A stretch of 58,875 nt of DNA. It comes from an uncultured Nitratifractor sp. (lineage in GTDB: Bacteria > Campylobacterota > Campylobacteria > Campylobacterales > Sulfurovaceae). The translations under genes were made by a program, and so were the position numbers. Below are positions 1 through 8,809 of this stretch, one piece after another. The notes beneath the pieces were generated by a model. The model was not told where the DNA came from, did no database searches, and was given only the letters and a program-made list of their open reading frames with translations. The stretch lies in the NCBI GenBank assembly GCA_947311565.1, contig CAMZLH010000037.1, forward strand, positions 1 to 58,875. The letters are read 5' to 3'. Each line of letters starts with the position of its first letter. Within the stretch, counting starts at the first letter, position 1.

Positions 1-428
1 GGGTAGCAAGTCGTATTTTTAAAGATTTTTCATAATCCTCTATCGCTTTGTCATACTCACCTTTACTCTGCCATGCCCCACCGATATTATTGTAGCTTGT
101 GGCTGTATCGGGGTGGTTCACTCCTAGGGTAGCAAGTCGTATTTTTAAAAATTTTTCATAATACTCTATCGCTTTGTCATATTCACCTTTACTATCCCAT
201 ACCAAGCCGATATTATTGTAGCTTGTGGCTGTAGAGGGGTGGTTCTCTCCTAGGGTGGCAACTCTTATATTTAAAGATTTTTCATAATACTCTATCGCTT
301 TGTCATATTCGCCTTTACTCTTCCATGCCCCACCGATATTATTGTAGCTTGTGGCTGTAGAGGGGTGGTTCTCTCCTAGGGTGGCAAGTTTTATCTTTAA
401 AGATTTCTCATAATACTCTATCGCTTTG
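1..428 (-). repeat. 126-bp tandem coding repeats (TPR units)
   Basis: Repeat copies begin at 1, 127, 253 and 379, an exact 126-bp period equal to 42 codons. The first three copies differ at only a small number of positions; the fourth diverges after about 50 bp. They encode the TPR units of the overlapping gene and continue beyond the left edge. Confidence 0.9.
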
Positions 429-1369
429 TCATAGTCACCTAAAATATAATAGATTTCTGCATAATCAGACAATATCTCTGCATCATCTATATTAGGAGCT
501 ATCTTTTCAAACTCCTCTTTGGCTTCGTCGTAGCGTATCTGCTCCATGTAACTTAGTGCTTTAATATAGTGTGCTTTTATAATCTCTTTCTCTTTGTCTG
601 CGTTGGCTTCCAAAAAGCCATCTATTAGCTCTCTTACATCTTCATAGCGTAACTCTTTAAAGGCTTTATCTATTTGTTTTTGTAATTTATCGTTAAAGCT
701 TTGTTTTTTTATCTTTTTTAGCAACTCTTCTCTCTCTTTGAGTAACTCATCTGCTGTTTTTTGGGTCTCTTTTAAGAGTGTTGTAAAGTTATGATAAGTT
801 TGAGGGTGGTTCAAAATAACTTTATAATCTTTGCCAAAATACTTAATTAAAAAATCTGTTTCATCTCCACCTTGTAGCTTTATGAGAGCTTTTATTTCAT
901 CTAATTTATTGTTTGTGACCTCTTGCTGTTTATGTGTTTTGATATGATTGGTATTATTACTAGATATAGCATATATTGTCATACCAAAGATAGTTAAAAG
1001 TAGTAATAGCGATAAAAAACTATCCTTAAGAGTAATCCTATTGTCTTCACCTTTTGAGACTTCTACTAATGATAAAATAATAAAAGTAACAGCCCCACCA
1101 AGAGCTAATTCCCAACTACCACCAATATCAAACACAAACTCAATAGCCGTCCACAACCAAGCCCAGTCGCTACCCTCTAGCTGCTTGTGTGCATATGCAG
1201 AGATAGCCGAGCCATACTTCCACGCTATGGCTTCTCTAAGTGTAAATACAATCACTATAAAAGAGACAGACCAATAGCTTTTGGATGATTTAAACTTTTT
1301 AATAAAGTTAGCTATGGTGTCAACTAATGGGTGTTCTAATATATTTTTTATTTTTATTGTTATGCTCAT
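1..1369 (-). CDS. Membrane-anchored tetratricopeptide-repeat (TPR) protein, 3' end outside window
   Basis: Open on the minus strand from an ATG at 1369 (GGAG about 8 nt upstream) to the window edge, so at least 456 codons with the C-terminus missing. Residues 1-140 hold about three hydrophobic segments (near 31-50, 86-104 and 115-135). A Lys/Glu-rich, probably coiled-coil stretch follows near 195-215. From about residue 270 come TPR units, and the last ones are 42-residue kinesin-light-chain-like repeats with the core GEYDKAIEYYEKSL and the linker TLGENHPSTATSYNNIG. Such TPR arrays bind other proteins; no enzymatic domain is visible in the part seen. The partner is unknown. The N-terminal membrane domain suggests a scaffold or sensor held at the inner membrane with its TPRs probably in the cytoplasm. 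The repeat number may vary between strains. Confidence 0.85.
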   Translation of the reverse strand, partial: MSITIKIKNILEHPLVDTIANFIKKFKSSKSYWSVSFIVIVFTLREAIAWKYGSAISAYAHKQLEGSDWAWLWTAIEFVFDIGGSWELALGGAVTFIILSLVEVSKGEDNRITLKDSFLSLLLLLTIFGMTIYAISSNNTNHIKTHKQQEVTNNKLDEIKALIKLQGGDETDFLIKYFGKDYKVILNHPQTYHNFTTLLKETQKTADELLKEREELLKKIKKQSFNDKLQKQIDKAFKELRYEDVRELIDGFLEANADKEKEIIKAHYIKALSYMEQIRYDEAKEEFEKIAPNIDDAEILSDYAEIYYILGDYDKAIEYYEKSLKIKLATLGENHPSTATSYNNIGGAWKSKGEYDKAIEYYEKSLNIRVATLGENHPSTATSYNNIGLVWDSKGEYDKAIEYYEKFLKIRLATLGVNHPDTATSYNNIGGAWQSKGEYDKAIEDYEKSLKIRLAT

Positions 1370-1771
1370 ACTCTCAACTCCAAAATATACTGCTCTTTAA
1401 TGATATATTTGAGTACAAGTTGCATCTATTTAACTTTTCTTCTGCTTCTTGTACTACTTTTTTATATTATTCTAGGATAAGGCTTAGAAAACCTCTTGAT
1501 CTGTTTATATTAGTTTTTAGTTTAAGGTCAATAAATTTGGCTTTTGTATCTGATTTTGTAAATGCCAAGCCTAGAGCTCCTAATATTATGTTTTAAAAAA
1601 ATATTAATATATAGAATCTCTAAAATTGAAAAACTAAGAAAATACTCTAATTATTTAAATTTATCTTTTTTAGTTAATCTAAAACCAAAGATAGATTTTA
1701 GAAAATAATCTATAATGCAATCTTAAAATAGTAAAATAACCCCCAAGAAAGGGCTTGTTTTACTATAATGT
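1370..1771. other. Intergenic stretch, no convincing gene
   Basis: About 400 bp of AT-rich sequence between the divergently placed ends of two minus-strand genes. It should carry the promoter of the TPR gene (right after 1369) and it holds the terminator hairpin at 1731-1763. A plus-strand reading frame at 1327-1596 has no ribosome binding site, overlaps the TPR gene start and has a composition unlike the real genes, so I see no protein gene here. Confidence 0.6.
1731..1763 (-). terminator. Probable intrinsic terminator after the DUF465 gene
   Basis: GTAAAATAACCCC and GGGCTTGTTTTAC form a 12-13 bp stem with one mismatch and one G-U pair, 8 bp beyond the stop codon of the minus-strand gene at 1772. 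In RNA sense it is followed by UAUUUUAAGA. Confidence 0.7.
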
Positions 1772-1993
1772 TTAGTTAGCTTTCTTATACTCTAATATTA
1801 ACTTTAGAGCTTCATCTTTTAACTTTAACTTCTCTTTTTTAATTACCTCTAGTTCACCATCGCTTAGGTGTAATCTGCCCTCATCTGCATCTTTAGCTTT
1901 TTGATCTAACTCATTATGTTTTTCAAATATTTTTGCAAAGTGTGCATTTTCTACTTTTAGTTTACTTATCTCTTCTCTATATTCATGTAACAT
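1772..1993 (-). CDS. Small DUF465 (YdcH-like) coiled-coil protein
   Basis: 73 residues, highly charged and helical throughout. It opens with MLHEYREEISKLK, then NAHFAKIFEKHNELD, and ends in a Lys-rich helix (KKEKLKLKDEALKLILEYKK), the pattern of the DUF465/YdcH family of short antiparallel coiled-coil proteins. The function of the family is not established. The ATG at 1993 has AAAGGA upstream. It lies 51 bp after argJ on the same strand and is probably the last gene of that transcript, which ends at the hairpin 1731-1763. Confidence 0.8.
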   Translation of the reverse strand: MLHEYREEISKLKVENAHFAKIFEKHNELDQKAKDADEGRLHLSDGELEVIKKEKLKLKDEALKLILEYKKAN

Positions 1994-2044
1994 GAAAATC
2001 CTTTCTTTATTTTATAAATATATTATATCATAAAAAATAGAAAT

Positions 2045-3229
2045 CTATGTTCTATACTCGGCATTAATTTTAACATATTCGTAACTTAAGTCGCAACCAT
2101 ATGCCATATACGAACCATCTCCCAAACCTAAATTACACTTAATTTTAAAGCTATCTTTGCTCATTATTTTATAAGCTTTATCCTCTCTATCTTTATCTAA
2201 TTCTGGATACTCACTACTATAGATCAGTAGATTATCATAATATATGACTAACTTCTCTTCATCACACTCTATGCCACTTGCACCAATTGTCGAAGCAATT
2301 CTACCCCAATTTGGGTCTTGCCCAAATAGTGCTGTCTTTACAAGTAAAGAGTTACTTAAGTTTATTGCTGCTTTTGCTGCCTCTTCATTATTTTTTGCAC
2401 CAGTTACTTCAAAAGCTACCACTTTATTAGAACCTTCGCCATCTCTTAGCATCATCATAGCTAGCTCAAAAGTTAATCTTTTAAGTGCTACTTTAAAAGC
2501 CTCTTTATTGTAAGCTCCACTCTCTCCATTTGCCATTAAAAGTGCTGTATCATTTGTAGATGTATCTCCATCTACACTAATTTTATTAAACGAATCATCT
2601 ACTGCTACATTTAAAAGCTCATTAATATCATCTTTTGGAATATCTGCATCAGTAACAATAAAGCATAACATTGTAGCCATTGCAGGGTTTATCATACCAG
2701 CACCCTTAGCAACTGCTGCCACCATAAAGCTTGTGCCATCTTCTAAATTAACTCTAAAACATATCTCCTTTTTAAATCTATCTGTTGTCATTATAGAAGT
2801 TGCAAGAGCATTAGAGTCTTTAGTGTTAAAATCCAATCTATTCAATCCATCTATTATCTTATCTTTAGGTAATCTATACCCAATTACACCTGTAGAGCTC
2901 ATAATTGGGTTTTTAGTCTCTATTGGAGTCTTTGAGAGTATATCTTTTATATCCTCTAACCCTTTTTCTCCAGTCATTGCATTAGCATTTTTAGCATTTA
3001 TAAGAACAAAATCACTCTCAAAAATATCTCCATACTCTTTTGCATGTTTAATAGGAGCAGCACAAAATCTATTTGTAGTATATGTTGCCGTAGTTAAGCA
3101 AGGGACTTCACTTCTAATAAAAGATAAATCCCCCTGCTCGCTATTAGGTCGAAGCCCACAATTTAAGCCACCACTATAAAACCCTTTTACATTATCTAAA
3201 CCATTTTTTAACGATATCATCTCGAACAT
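2045..3229 (-). CDS. argJ: Bifunctional glutamate N-acetyltransferase / ornithine acetyltransferase ArgJ
   Basis: 394 residues, full length for the family. ArgJ makes N-acetylglutamate and recycles the acetyl group from N-acetylornithine to glutamate in the cyclic arginine pathway in the cytoplasm. The precursor cuts itself before a catalytic threonine; here the site is NPAMA/TMLCF with Thr186. Other family blocks are SSTGVIG near 111-117, the KGAGM loop just before the cleavage site, SVDGDTSTND near 220 and GQDPNWGRI near 303. ATG at 3229 with AAAGGC upstream. argF sits about 21 kb away in this window, so the arginine genes are dispersed, as is common in Campylobacterota. Confidence 0.95.
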   Translation of the reverse strand: MFEMISLKNGLDNVKGFYSGGLNCGLRPNSEQGDLSFIRSEVPCLTTATYTTNRFCAAPIKHAKEYGDIFESDFVLINAKNANAMTGEKGLEDIKDILSKTPIETKNPIMSSTGVIGYRLPKDKIIDGLNRLDFNTKDSNALATSIMTTDRFKKEICFRVNLEDGTSFMVAAVAKGAGMINPAMATMLCFIVTDADIPKDDINELLNVAVDDSFNKISVDGDTSTNDTALLMANGESGAYNKEAFKVALKRLTFELAMMMLRDGEGSNKVVAFEVTGAKNNEEAAKAAINLSNSLLVKTALFGQDPNWGRIASTIGASGIECDEEKLVIYYDNLLIYSSEYPELDKDREDKAYKIMSKDSFKIKCNLGLGDGSYMAYGCDLSYEYVKINAEYRT

Positions 3230-3377
3230 ATAAAGCCTTTAAACTTTTTTAGTAATTATAGCTCTAATAATCTAAAAAACATTAGACTTCTTCTATATTA
3301 CCTCATTAACTAAATAGTGATAACAATTTTTTAGGATGATACAAGCAGTCTATTAAAGTTTACTTAAGCAAAATAGT

Positions 3378-4517
3378 CTATTTTTTTGCTAAAATTTTAA
3401 TAACTACCATTGCTATTAAGATCTCTAAAATAGCTGCTAAGATAATAGAAAAATAGTTTAGTAGGGTTATATATTTTGTATTGTAACCAATAGTTGCAAC
3501 AGCAACAAGTAAAGTAAGAGGCATAGATAGCGACAGTGCCACAAGCAGACCCTCTTTTATTACTAAAAATCCTCTTAGAGTAACAGCTGAGAGAAATTTT
3601 GTTAATATTGATAGTATTACTAACAGCAGTGCATCTGCTAATACACCATCCATTAATATAGAGTTCAAATCAAATGTTGTACCAACATGAATAAAAAATA
3701 GTGGAACTAAAAAACCAAAACCAAAATTGCCCATCTTCTCTTCGAGTTCATGTTTATGATGAAAAAAGGCACTAATTGCAACTCCTGCTATAAATGTACC
3801 AAGGGCTAGTTCTAGATGTAAGCGTATCATTACAACAATAAATAAGAAAAACAGTGACATACTTAACCTTATATCTTGCTCAGCATGGTTTTCATTTGGC
3901 ATTAATTTATCTTTTAGATCTGGTCTCCACCAGAATATAAAATCTATCAATTTATATAGTAGTACAATTAGAAGTATAAACCCAAAGAGTATAGCTAGCT
4001 TCTCTCCGAGCTCAAAACTAAAACCAACCTCTACAGCGGCATCTAATATTGTTAGCAATATAATACTAGATATCTCACCTAAAACACCTACAATAAATGC
4101 CATCTGTATCCAAGCTACATCTTTACCATAGCTTTTAGATAGAGTAGCTAAAAGACCAATAGATATAAGTGGTAGAGAGATTGTATATATAATATTTAGA
4201 TTAAAGAGGTAGTGAAAAAATATAGATAAAACACCAAGTAGCACAACAAAGAGTACAGAGCGCTGAATTAACTCTTTTCGAGCATTTAAAAGGCTATATA
4301 GATTAACCTCTAACCCTGCTAAAAACATTAAATATAAAAATCCAACCTCTGCTACTAAATCAAAATACTCATTTTTATGTAAAATACCAAGAGTAGCCAA
4401 TATTGAGCCAATTAATATCTCTACTGCAGGTATTGGTGTTTTAATAAAGTTCGCAATAAATGGTGATAGCCAGAGTGTAAGAGCAAGAGTTAAAATTAAG
4501 TAAATATCACTAGGCAT
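3378..4517 (-). CDS. Cation:proton antiporter (CPA2 / Kef-NhaS type)
   Basis: 379 residues, almost entirely hydrophobic, with about 11-13 predicted membrane helices. The opening segment (SPFIANFIKTPIPAVEILIGSILATLG) and the later block ELALGTFIAGVAISAFFHH are typical of the sodium/hydrogen exchanger domain of CPA2 transporters. It ends right after the last helix and has no cytoplasmic RCK/TrkA-N domain, so ligand-gated control as in KefB/KefC is not expected. The likely role is exchange of Na+ or K+ for H+ at the inner membrane; the cation cannot be told from sequence. It starts 49 bp after the phosphoesterase gene and is probably in the same transcript as topA. The ribosome binding site is weak. 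Confidence 0.85.
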   Translation of the reverse strand: MPSDIYLILTLALTLWLSPFIANFIKTPIPAVEILIGSILATLGILHKNEYFDLVAEVGFLYLMFLAGLEVNLYSLLNARKELIQRSVLFVVLLGVLSIFFHYLFNLNIIYTISLPLISIGLLATLSKSYGKDVAWIQMAFIVGVLGEISSIILLTILDAAVEVGFSFELGEKLAILFGFILLIVLLYKLIDFIFWWRPDLKDKLMPNENHAEQDIRLSMSLFFLFIVVMIRLHLELALGTFIAGVAISAFFHHKHELEEKMGNFGFGFLVPLFFIHVGTTFDLNSILMDGVLADALLLVILSILTKFLSAVTLRGFLVIKEGLLVALSLSMPLTLLVAVATIGYNTKYITLLNYFSIILAAILEILIAMVVIKILAKK

Positions 4518-4566
4518 TGCAACTCATTAAAAATAGTGATTCTAGATATAGACTGATTTTATACAT

Positions 4567-5097
4567 TTAAGCTCCCTTTTTTCTATAGCTAAACTCTTCT
4601 ACACTCCAGCTATTACTATCTGGCACAATATAGTGGTACTTTACTAAATATCTATCTTCAAATACCTCTATAGTTGCACACTCACTTAAGTTTTTCTCTC
4701 TTGCGCACACCTCACCTGGATTTAGAAAAAGTGTAGAGTTTTTATACTCTACACTAAACTTATGAGTATGCCCATATAGCACAATATCACTATCTGGGGT
4801 TAGGTAGTAAGGTAGATGCATCATCTTTATTCTACTCTCTTTTATCTTTAGATAGTATGGCTCTGTTTTTATATTAAAATTTTGCTGCATATCTATTAAG
4901 CCATAATCATTGTTTCCAAAAACAGAGGCATAGGGAAGATCTATATTATGTAGCATCTCTAAATTTACTGGCATTCCAAAATCACCTAAATGTAAAAGGT
5001 AGCTAGATCCTTGACTTACTAATCTATCTAGAACCTCTCTTTGTAGCTCATCTCTTGTATGAGAGTCGCTTAATACTCCAATTATAAAGCTACTCAC
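4567..5097 (-). CDS. YfcE/MJ0936-type metallophosphoesterase
   Basis: 176 residues with the complete set of calcineurin-like phosphoesterase motifs in order: GVLSDSHTRDE (metal-binding D-x-H), HLGDFG, VFGNNDYG (GNND), and YGHTHKF (GHTH) followed by NPGE. This short family includes YfcE, a manganese-dependent phosphodiesterase acting on model substrates; the physiological substrate is usually unknown. The start is GTG at 5097, which shares one base with the topA stop codon (TAGTG), so translation is probably coupled to topA. Confidence 0.88.
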   Translation of the reverse strand: MSSFIIGVLSDSHTRDELQREVLDRLVSQGSSYLLHLGDFGMPVNLEMLHNIDLPYASVFGNNDYGLIDMQQNFNIKTEPYYLKIKESRIKMMHLPYYLTPDSDIVLYGHTHKFSVEYKNSTLFLNPGEVCAREKNLSECATIEVFEDRYLVKYHYIVPDSNSWSVEEFSYRKKGA

Positions 5098-7304
5098 TAT
5101 CTCTTTTGCTCATCTTTATATTTACACTTAAGGCACTCATCAACTGTTTTTGTTTTTAGCTCTTTATGTACCATTAGATATCCACACTCTGGGCATTTTT
5201 TCTTAATTGGTGGGTAGTTGGTAATAAATTTACACTTAGGGTAGTTTTCACAACCATAAAATTTACCTCTTCTTCCACTTCTCTCTAATAGTTTGCCACC
5301 ACAATCTGGACATGGAACCTCTGCCTCTTTAGGTGGTGTAAGTGGTTTAGCATTTTTACACTTAGGGTAAGAAGAGCATGCCAAAAATTTACCACGACGA
5401 GAGTTTTTAATAACCATATCTGAGCCACACTTATCGCATACCTCATCTGTAGTCTCTGGTTCATCTTTACCCTCTTCTCCCTCTTTTTTAATATTTTCAC
5501 TATATTTACACTTGGGAAAGGTGCTACAAGATATAAACTCTCCATATCTACCTTTTCTAATTACAAGCTCTCCATCTTCACAACTTGGGCATTTACGACC
5601 TGTTGGTTTTACTGTTTTTAGAGACTTTATATCTTTTTTACCCTTCTCTATTTTTTCCATAAATGGCTCATAAAAATCACCCAAAACCTTTTGCCAACTC
5701 TCTTTACCTTCGGCAATTAAATCTAGTTTCTCCTCTAAATTAGATGTAAAGTTAGAATCAACTATGTTTTCAAAGTGATTCTCTAGAAGCTCTATAACTG
5801 TAAAGGCTATCTTTGTTGGGATAATTCTTTTTTTCTCTAGCTCTATATAGTTTCTGCTTTGAAGTATTGTAATTGTAGGTGCATAAGTACTTGGACGACC
5901 TATACCCCTCTTCTCTAGCTCTTTAATTAAACTTGCTTCAGAGTATCTAGCAGGAGGCTCTGTAAAGTTTTGCTTTGCATCTAATTTATCTAAGCTAACT
6001 ACTTGATTCTCCTCTAGTTTAGGCAAGATTGTATCTTTATCGCTAAACCCTGTTACTCGGTAGAAACCATCAAATAGCATCTTCTTACCTTGTGCTTTAA
6101 ATACTGCACGACTACCACTAAAGAATACATTTTGCAACTCATACTTCGCATCACTCATTTGGCATGCTAAAAATCTATTATATATAATAGTATATAACCT
6201 TAACTCACTACTCTCTAGAAAGCCTTTTGCAATCTCTGGAGTAAACTCTATATTTGTTGGACGAATTGCTTCGTGTGCCTCTTGTGCACCCTTAGATTTA
6301 GAGCTATAAAACTTTGGCTTAGATGGCACATAATCTTTACCAAAACTTTTCTCTATAAAATCTCTAGAAGACTCTACGGCCTCTTTTGCTAAATTTAAGC
6401 TATCTGTTCTCATATATGTTATAACACCACTAACACCACTATCTGTCTTTACACCCTCATATAGTTTTTGAGCAATCTGCATTGTTCTTTTTGGTGCAAA
6501 TCCTAACTGTGTTGATGCTGCTTGTTGTAAAGTTGATGTCATAAATGGAGGAGGTGTTTTAGCACTCTTTTTAACAGTTTCTATCTTAGAAACTATAAAC
6601 TTATCACCCTTACATGAATTTAATATCTCATCTGCATCATCTTTGATTCTAATAGTTAATTTACTTATTTTTTTATTATCAAAACTATATATTGCAGACT
6701 CTATAACCTTCTCAAAAAGAGCACTTATACTCCAAAACTCTACTGGTTTAAATGCATTAATTTCACGCTCTCTATCGACAACAATCTTCAATGAAGAGCT
6801 CTGAACTCTACCTGCGCTTAATCCTCGTTGAATTTTACTTGCAAGTAGTGGAGATAGCTTATAACCTACTATTCTATCTAGTAATCTTCTAGTTTGTTGT
6901 GCATCTACACTATCCATATCTATTACTCTAGGAGACTCAAGAGCCTTTTTAATTGCACTCTTTGTAATTTCATGAAATACAATTCTAGGAAGCTCAGTAG
7001 GCTCTTTACCAATAGCTTTTGCTACATGGTAACCTATAGCTTCTCCCTCGCGATCCTCATCCGTTGCGAGATATACAACTTCTGCTGCTTTTGCTAGTTT
7101 CTTAAGCTCTTTTACAGTCTCTCTGTTATCTTTTGAGATAACATATTTTGGAGTAAACTCTCCATCTTCAATAGTAATACCAAATTGAGTCTTTGGAAGA
7201 TCTCGTATATGACCTTTAGAGGCAATTACTTTATAATTTCTTCCTAAAAAGTTACTAATAGTTCTAGCTTTTGCTGGTGACTCTACAATAATTAAATTTT
7301 TCAT
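5097..7304 (-). CDS. topA: DNA topoisomerase I
   Basis: 735 residues. Type IA topoisomerase that relaxes negative supercoils. An N-terminal Toprim domain holds Glu8 and the acidic TDEDREG at 81-87. The nucleophile is Tyr297 in GVITYMRTDS. SAGRVQSS (163-170) and GRPSTYAPTI are further family motifs. The C-terminus carries four zinc-finger-like units with CPSC/CSTFPKC, CDKC/CSSYPKC, CPDC/CENYPKC and CPEC/CLKC pairs, a layout common in Campylobacterota. ATG at 7304 with AGGT upstream. The phosphoesterase gene begins on the last base of its stop codon. Confidence 0.96.
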   Translation of the reverse strand: MKNLIIVESPAKARTISNFLGRNYKVIASKGHIRDLPKTQFGITIEDGEFTPKYVISKDNRETVKELKKLAKAAEVVYLATDEDREGEAIGYHVAKAIGKEPTELPRIVFHEITKSAIKKALESPRVIDMDSVDAQQTRRLLDRIVGYKLSPLLASKIQRGLSAGRVQSSSLKIVVDREREINAFKPVEFWSISALFEKVIESAIYSFDNKKISKLTIRIKDDADEILNSCKGDKFIVSKIETVKKSAKTPPPFMTSTLQQAASTQLGFAPKRTMQIAQKLYEGVKTDSGVSGVITYMRTDSLNLAKEAVESSRDFIEKSFGKDYVPSKPKFYSSKSKGAQEAHEAIRPTNIEFTPEIAKGFLESSELRLYTIIYNRFLACQMSDAKYELQNVFFSGSRAVFKAQGKKMLFDGFYRVTGFSDKDTILPKLEENQVVSLDKLDAKQNFTEPPARYSEASLIKELEKRGIGRPSTYAPTITILQSRNYIELEKKRIIPTKIAFTVIELLENHFENIVDSNFTSNLEEKLDLIAEGKESWQKVLGDFYEPFMEKIEKGKKDIKSLKTVKPTGRKCPSCEDGELVIRKGRYGEFISCSTFPKCKYSENIKKEGEEGKDEPETTDEVCDKCGSDMVIKNSRRGKFLACSSYPKCKNAKPLTPPKEAEVPCPDCGGKLLERSGRRGKFYGCENYPKCKFITNYPPIKKKCPECGYLMVHKELKTKTVDECLKCKYKDEQKR

Positions 7305-7420
7305 TTTATACCTAACATAAGTGATAAACCTAAATTATACAGTAGAGAATAAGAAAAAATCTACAGTATAAACTAGGATAATTTTTTGCCATTTTAACAT
7401 AGTTTGTTAAATTTATAAGG

Positions 7421-7426
7421 TATAAT
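7421..7426 (+). promoter_or_regulatory. Probable -10 element for the gene at 7451
   Basis: TATAAT in an AT-rich leader, with the expected transcript start near 7433. An AAGGA ribosome binding site lies at about 7438-7443. No good -35 box is visible, as is usual for sigma-70 promoters of this group. Confidence 0.6.
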
Positions 7427-7450
7427 GTTAAAAAAATTAAGGATTTTTAA

Positions 7451-8806
7451 TTGAATAGGGTATTAAGTTTACTACTTATAGCTTCATCTATTGCGACATT
7501 TGCAGAGGCAAAAGGTGATTATATAGAAAAAATCGTTCATATGTATAATGTAATATATGGAGGCTCTTTAGAGTTCAATCAAACAAAAACTAAAGATGGC
7601 TACTCTTTAGATATTAAACCAAAAGATATCTTTAGCAACAATAGAGTAGATATTTTAGTAGATAATGGTCCTTTAATTACAAAGCCAAGTTTATCGTTTG
7701 CAAAAGCTGGATTTGTAGCAGATGGAAATATAAGCTCAATTTTAAATAAACAAATAGTAAATTTTATTCAAAAAGATATTAAAGAGCCAATTAAATATAA
7801 ATATGAGGGTAAATTAAGTTTTACAGGAGAGCTAGATGAGACTATAACTATCTCTCCTACTCATAGAGAAAGCTCTAGTAATAGATTAAATATCTCTAAA
7901 GTTATTGCAACTAGTAGTTTTGATATAGATAATTTTTTAGGTGAGCAATCTATAAAGATAGATAACTTTAGTTATTCGAATAAATTTGATGCAATAGATA
8001 TTAATATTAGTGGTATAAATACAACTATTACCGTAGATCAAGAGCCTATAGATGATATTATGCTATTTTCTAAATATAGTATTAATATTGATAGCCTAAA
8101 GTATAAAAGTGATAAGCAAAAAACTATGGTAAACTATAGCTCTAAAGTTGAGAGTGCTATAGTTAGAGTCGATAGAGAGCTTCTAGATTTTAAAAATAAC
8201 TATAAGATAGAAGCATTAGATGAGCCAAGTATTACTCTTGCAAAAGGTATAAAAGAGTCTAATATTAAATTGGATTTTAAAAATCTAGGTATTGATGGTA
8301 TGCTAGAGTTACTAAAAATGCAAAAAGAGCTTAACCAATACAATAAGCAAATGCATAATGCAAAAGATGATGTAGCAATGCAAAAAGCTATTTTAAAGAT
8401 ACAAGATTATACAAATAAGATTGTACCTTTATGGAACAAGACAATAATTGCTAACAAGAGTAGATTAGTTGTAGATTTAGAGCTTATAGGCATAAAAAAG
8501 AGTACTCTAAAGCTTGATTTAATCTATAAAGGCAAACCTCTAACTGGAGATGCACAAAATGCTGTAATATCTTTAATGGCTCAACAACTAAACCTATTCG
8601 ATGGAGATATCGAAATAGAGCTAGACTCATCTTTAGCTAGCACTATAAATCCTTTTGCAATTATAGCTCTAGAGATGTTTAAAAATAAGGGTTTAGCAAA
8701 AGTTGATAACGGAGTATATAGACTAAAAGCTAAACTAAAAAATGGTAAAATTGTTATTAATGGTAAAGCATATACAATAGCAGAGTTAGCAAAGGCTATT
8801 TTTTAG
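7451..8806 (+). CDS. Exported DUF945/YdgA-like protein
   Basis: 451 residues starting with TTG, supported by AAGGA 7 nt upstream. Residues 1-20 look like a Sec signal peptide (hydrophobic, ending AEA). The rest is a regular alternation of short beta-like strands. The C-terminal part (GDIEIELDSSLAS near 378-390, then a strand-rich end with KAKLKNGKIVINGKAYTIAE) resembles the end of YdgA/DUF945 proteins, which are periplasmic or membrane-attached and of unknown function. No catalytic motif is seen. It is 3 bp upstream of asnB and presumably co-transcribed. The family call is moderate; the export call is firmer. Confidence 0.65.
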   Translation: MNRVLSLLLIASSIATFAEAKGDYIEKIVHMYNVIYGGSLEFNQTKTKDGYSLDIKPKDIFSNNRVDILVDNGPLITKPSLSFAKAGFVADGNISSILNKQIVNFIQKDIKEPIKYKYEGKLSFTGELDETITISPTHRESSSNRLNISKVIATSSFDIDNFLGEQSIKIDNFSYSNKFDAIDINISGINTTITVDQEPIDDIMLFSKYSINIDSLKYKSDKQKTMVNYSSKVESAIVRVDRELLDFKNNYKIEALDEPSITLAKGIKESNIKLDFKNLGIDGMLELLKMQKELNQYNKQMHNAKDDVAMQKAILKIQDYTNKIVPLWNKTIIANKSRLVVDLELIGIKKSTLKLDLIYKGKPLTGDAQNAVISLMAQQLNLFDGDIEIELDSSLASTINPFAIIALEMFKNKGLAKVDNGVYRLKAKLKNGKIVINGKAYTIAELAKAIF

Positions 8807-8809
8807 TTA

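Noticed and set aside
1-504. Possible CRISPR array because of regular repeats
   Set aside because: The 126-bp period is in frame, the copies are contiguous without spacers, and they translate to TPR units.
948-1596. Plus-strand reading frames at 948-1277 and 1327-1596
   Set aside because: The first lies antisense inside the TPR protein's membrane domain. The second overlaps its start. Neither has a ribosome binding site or plausible protein composition.
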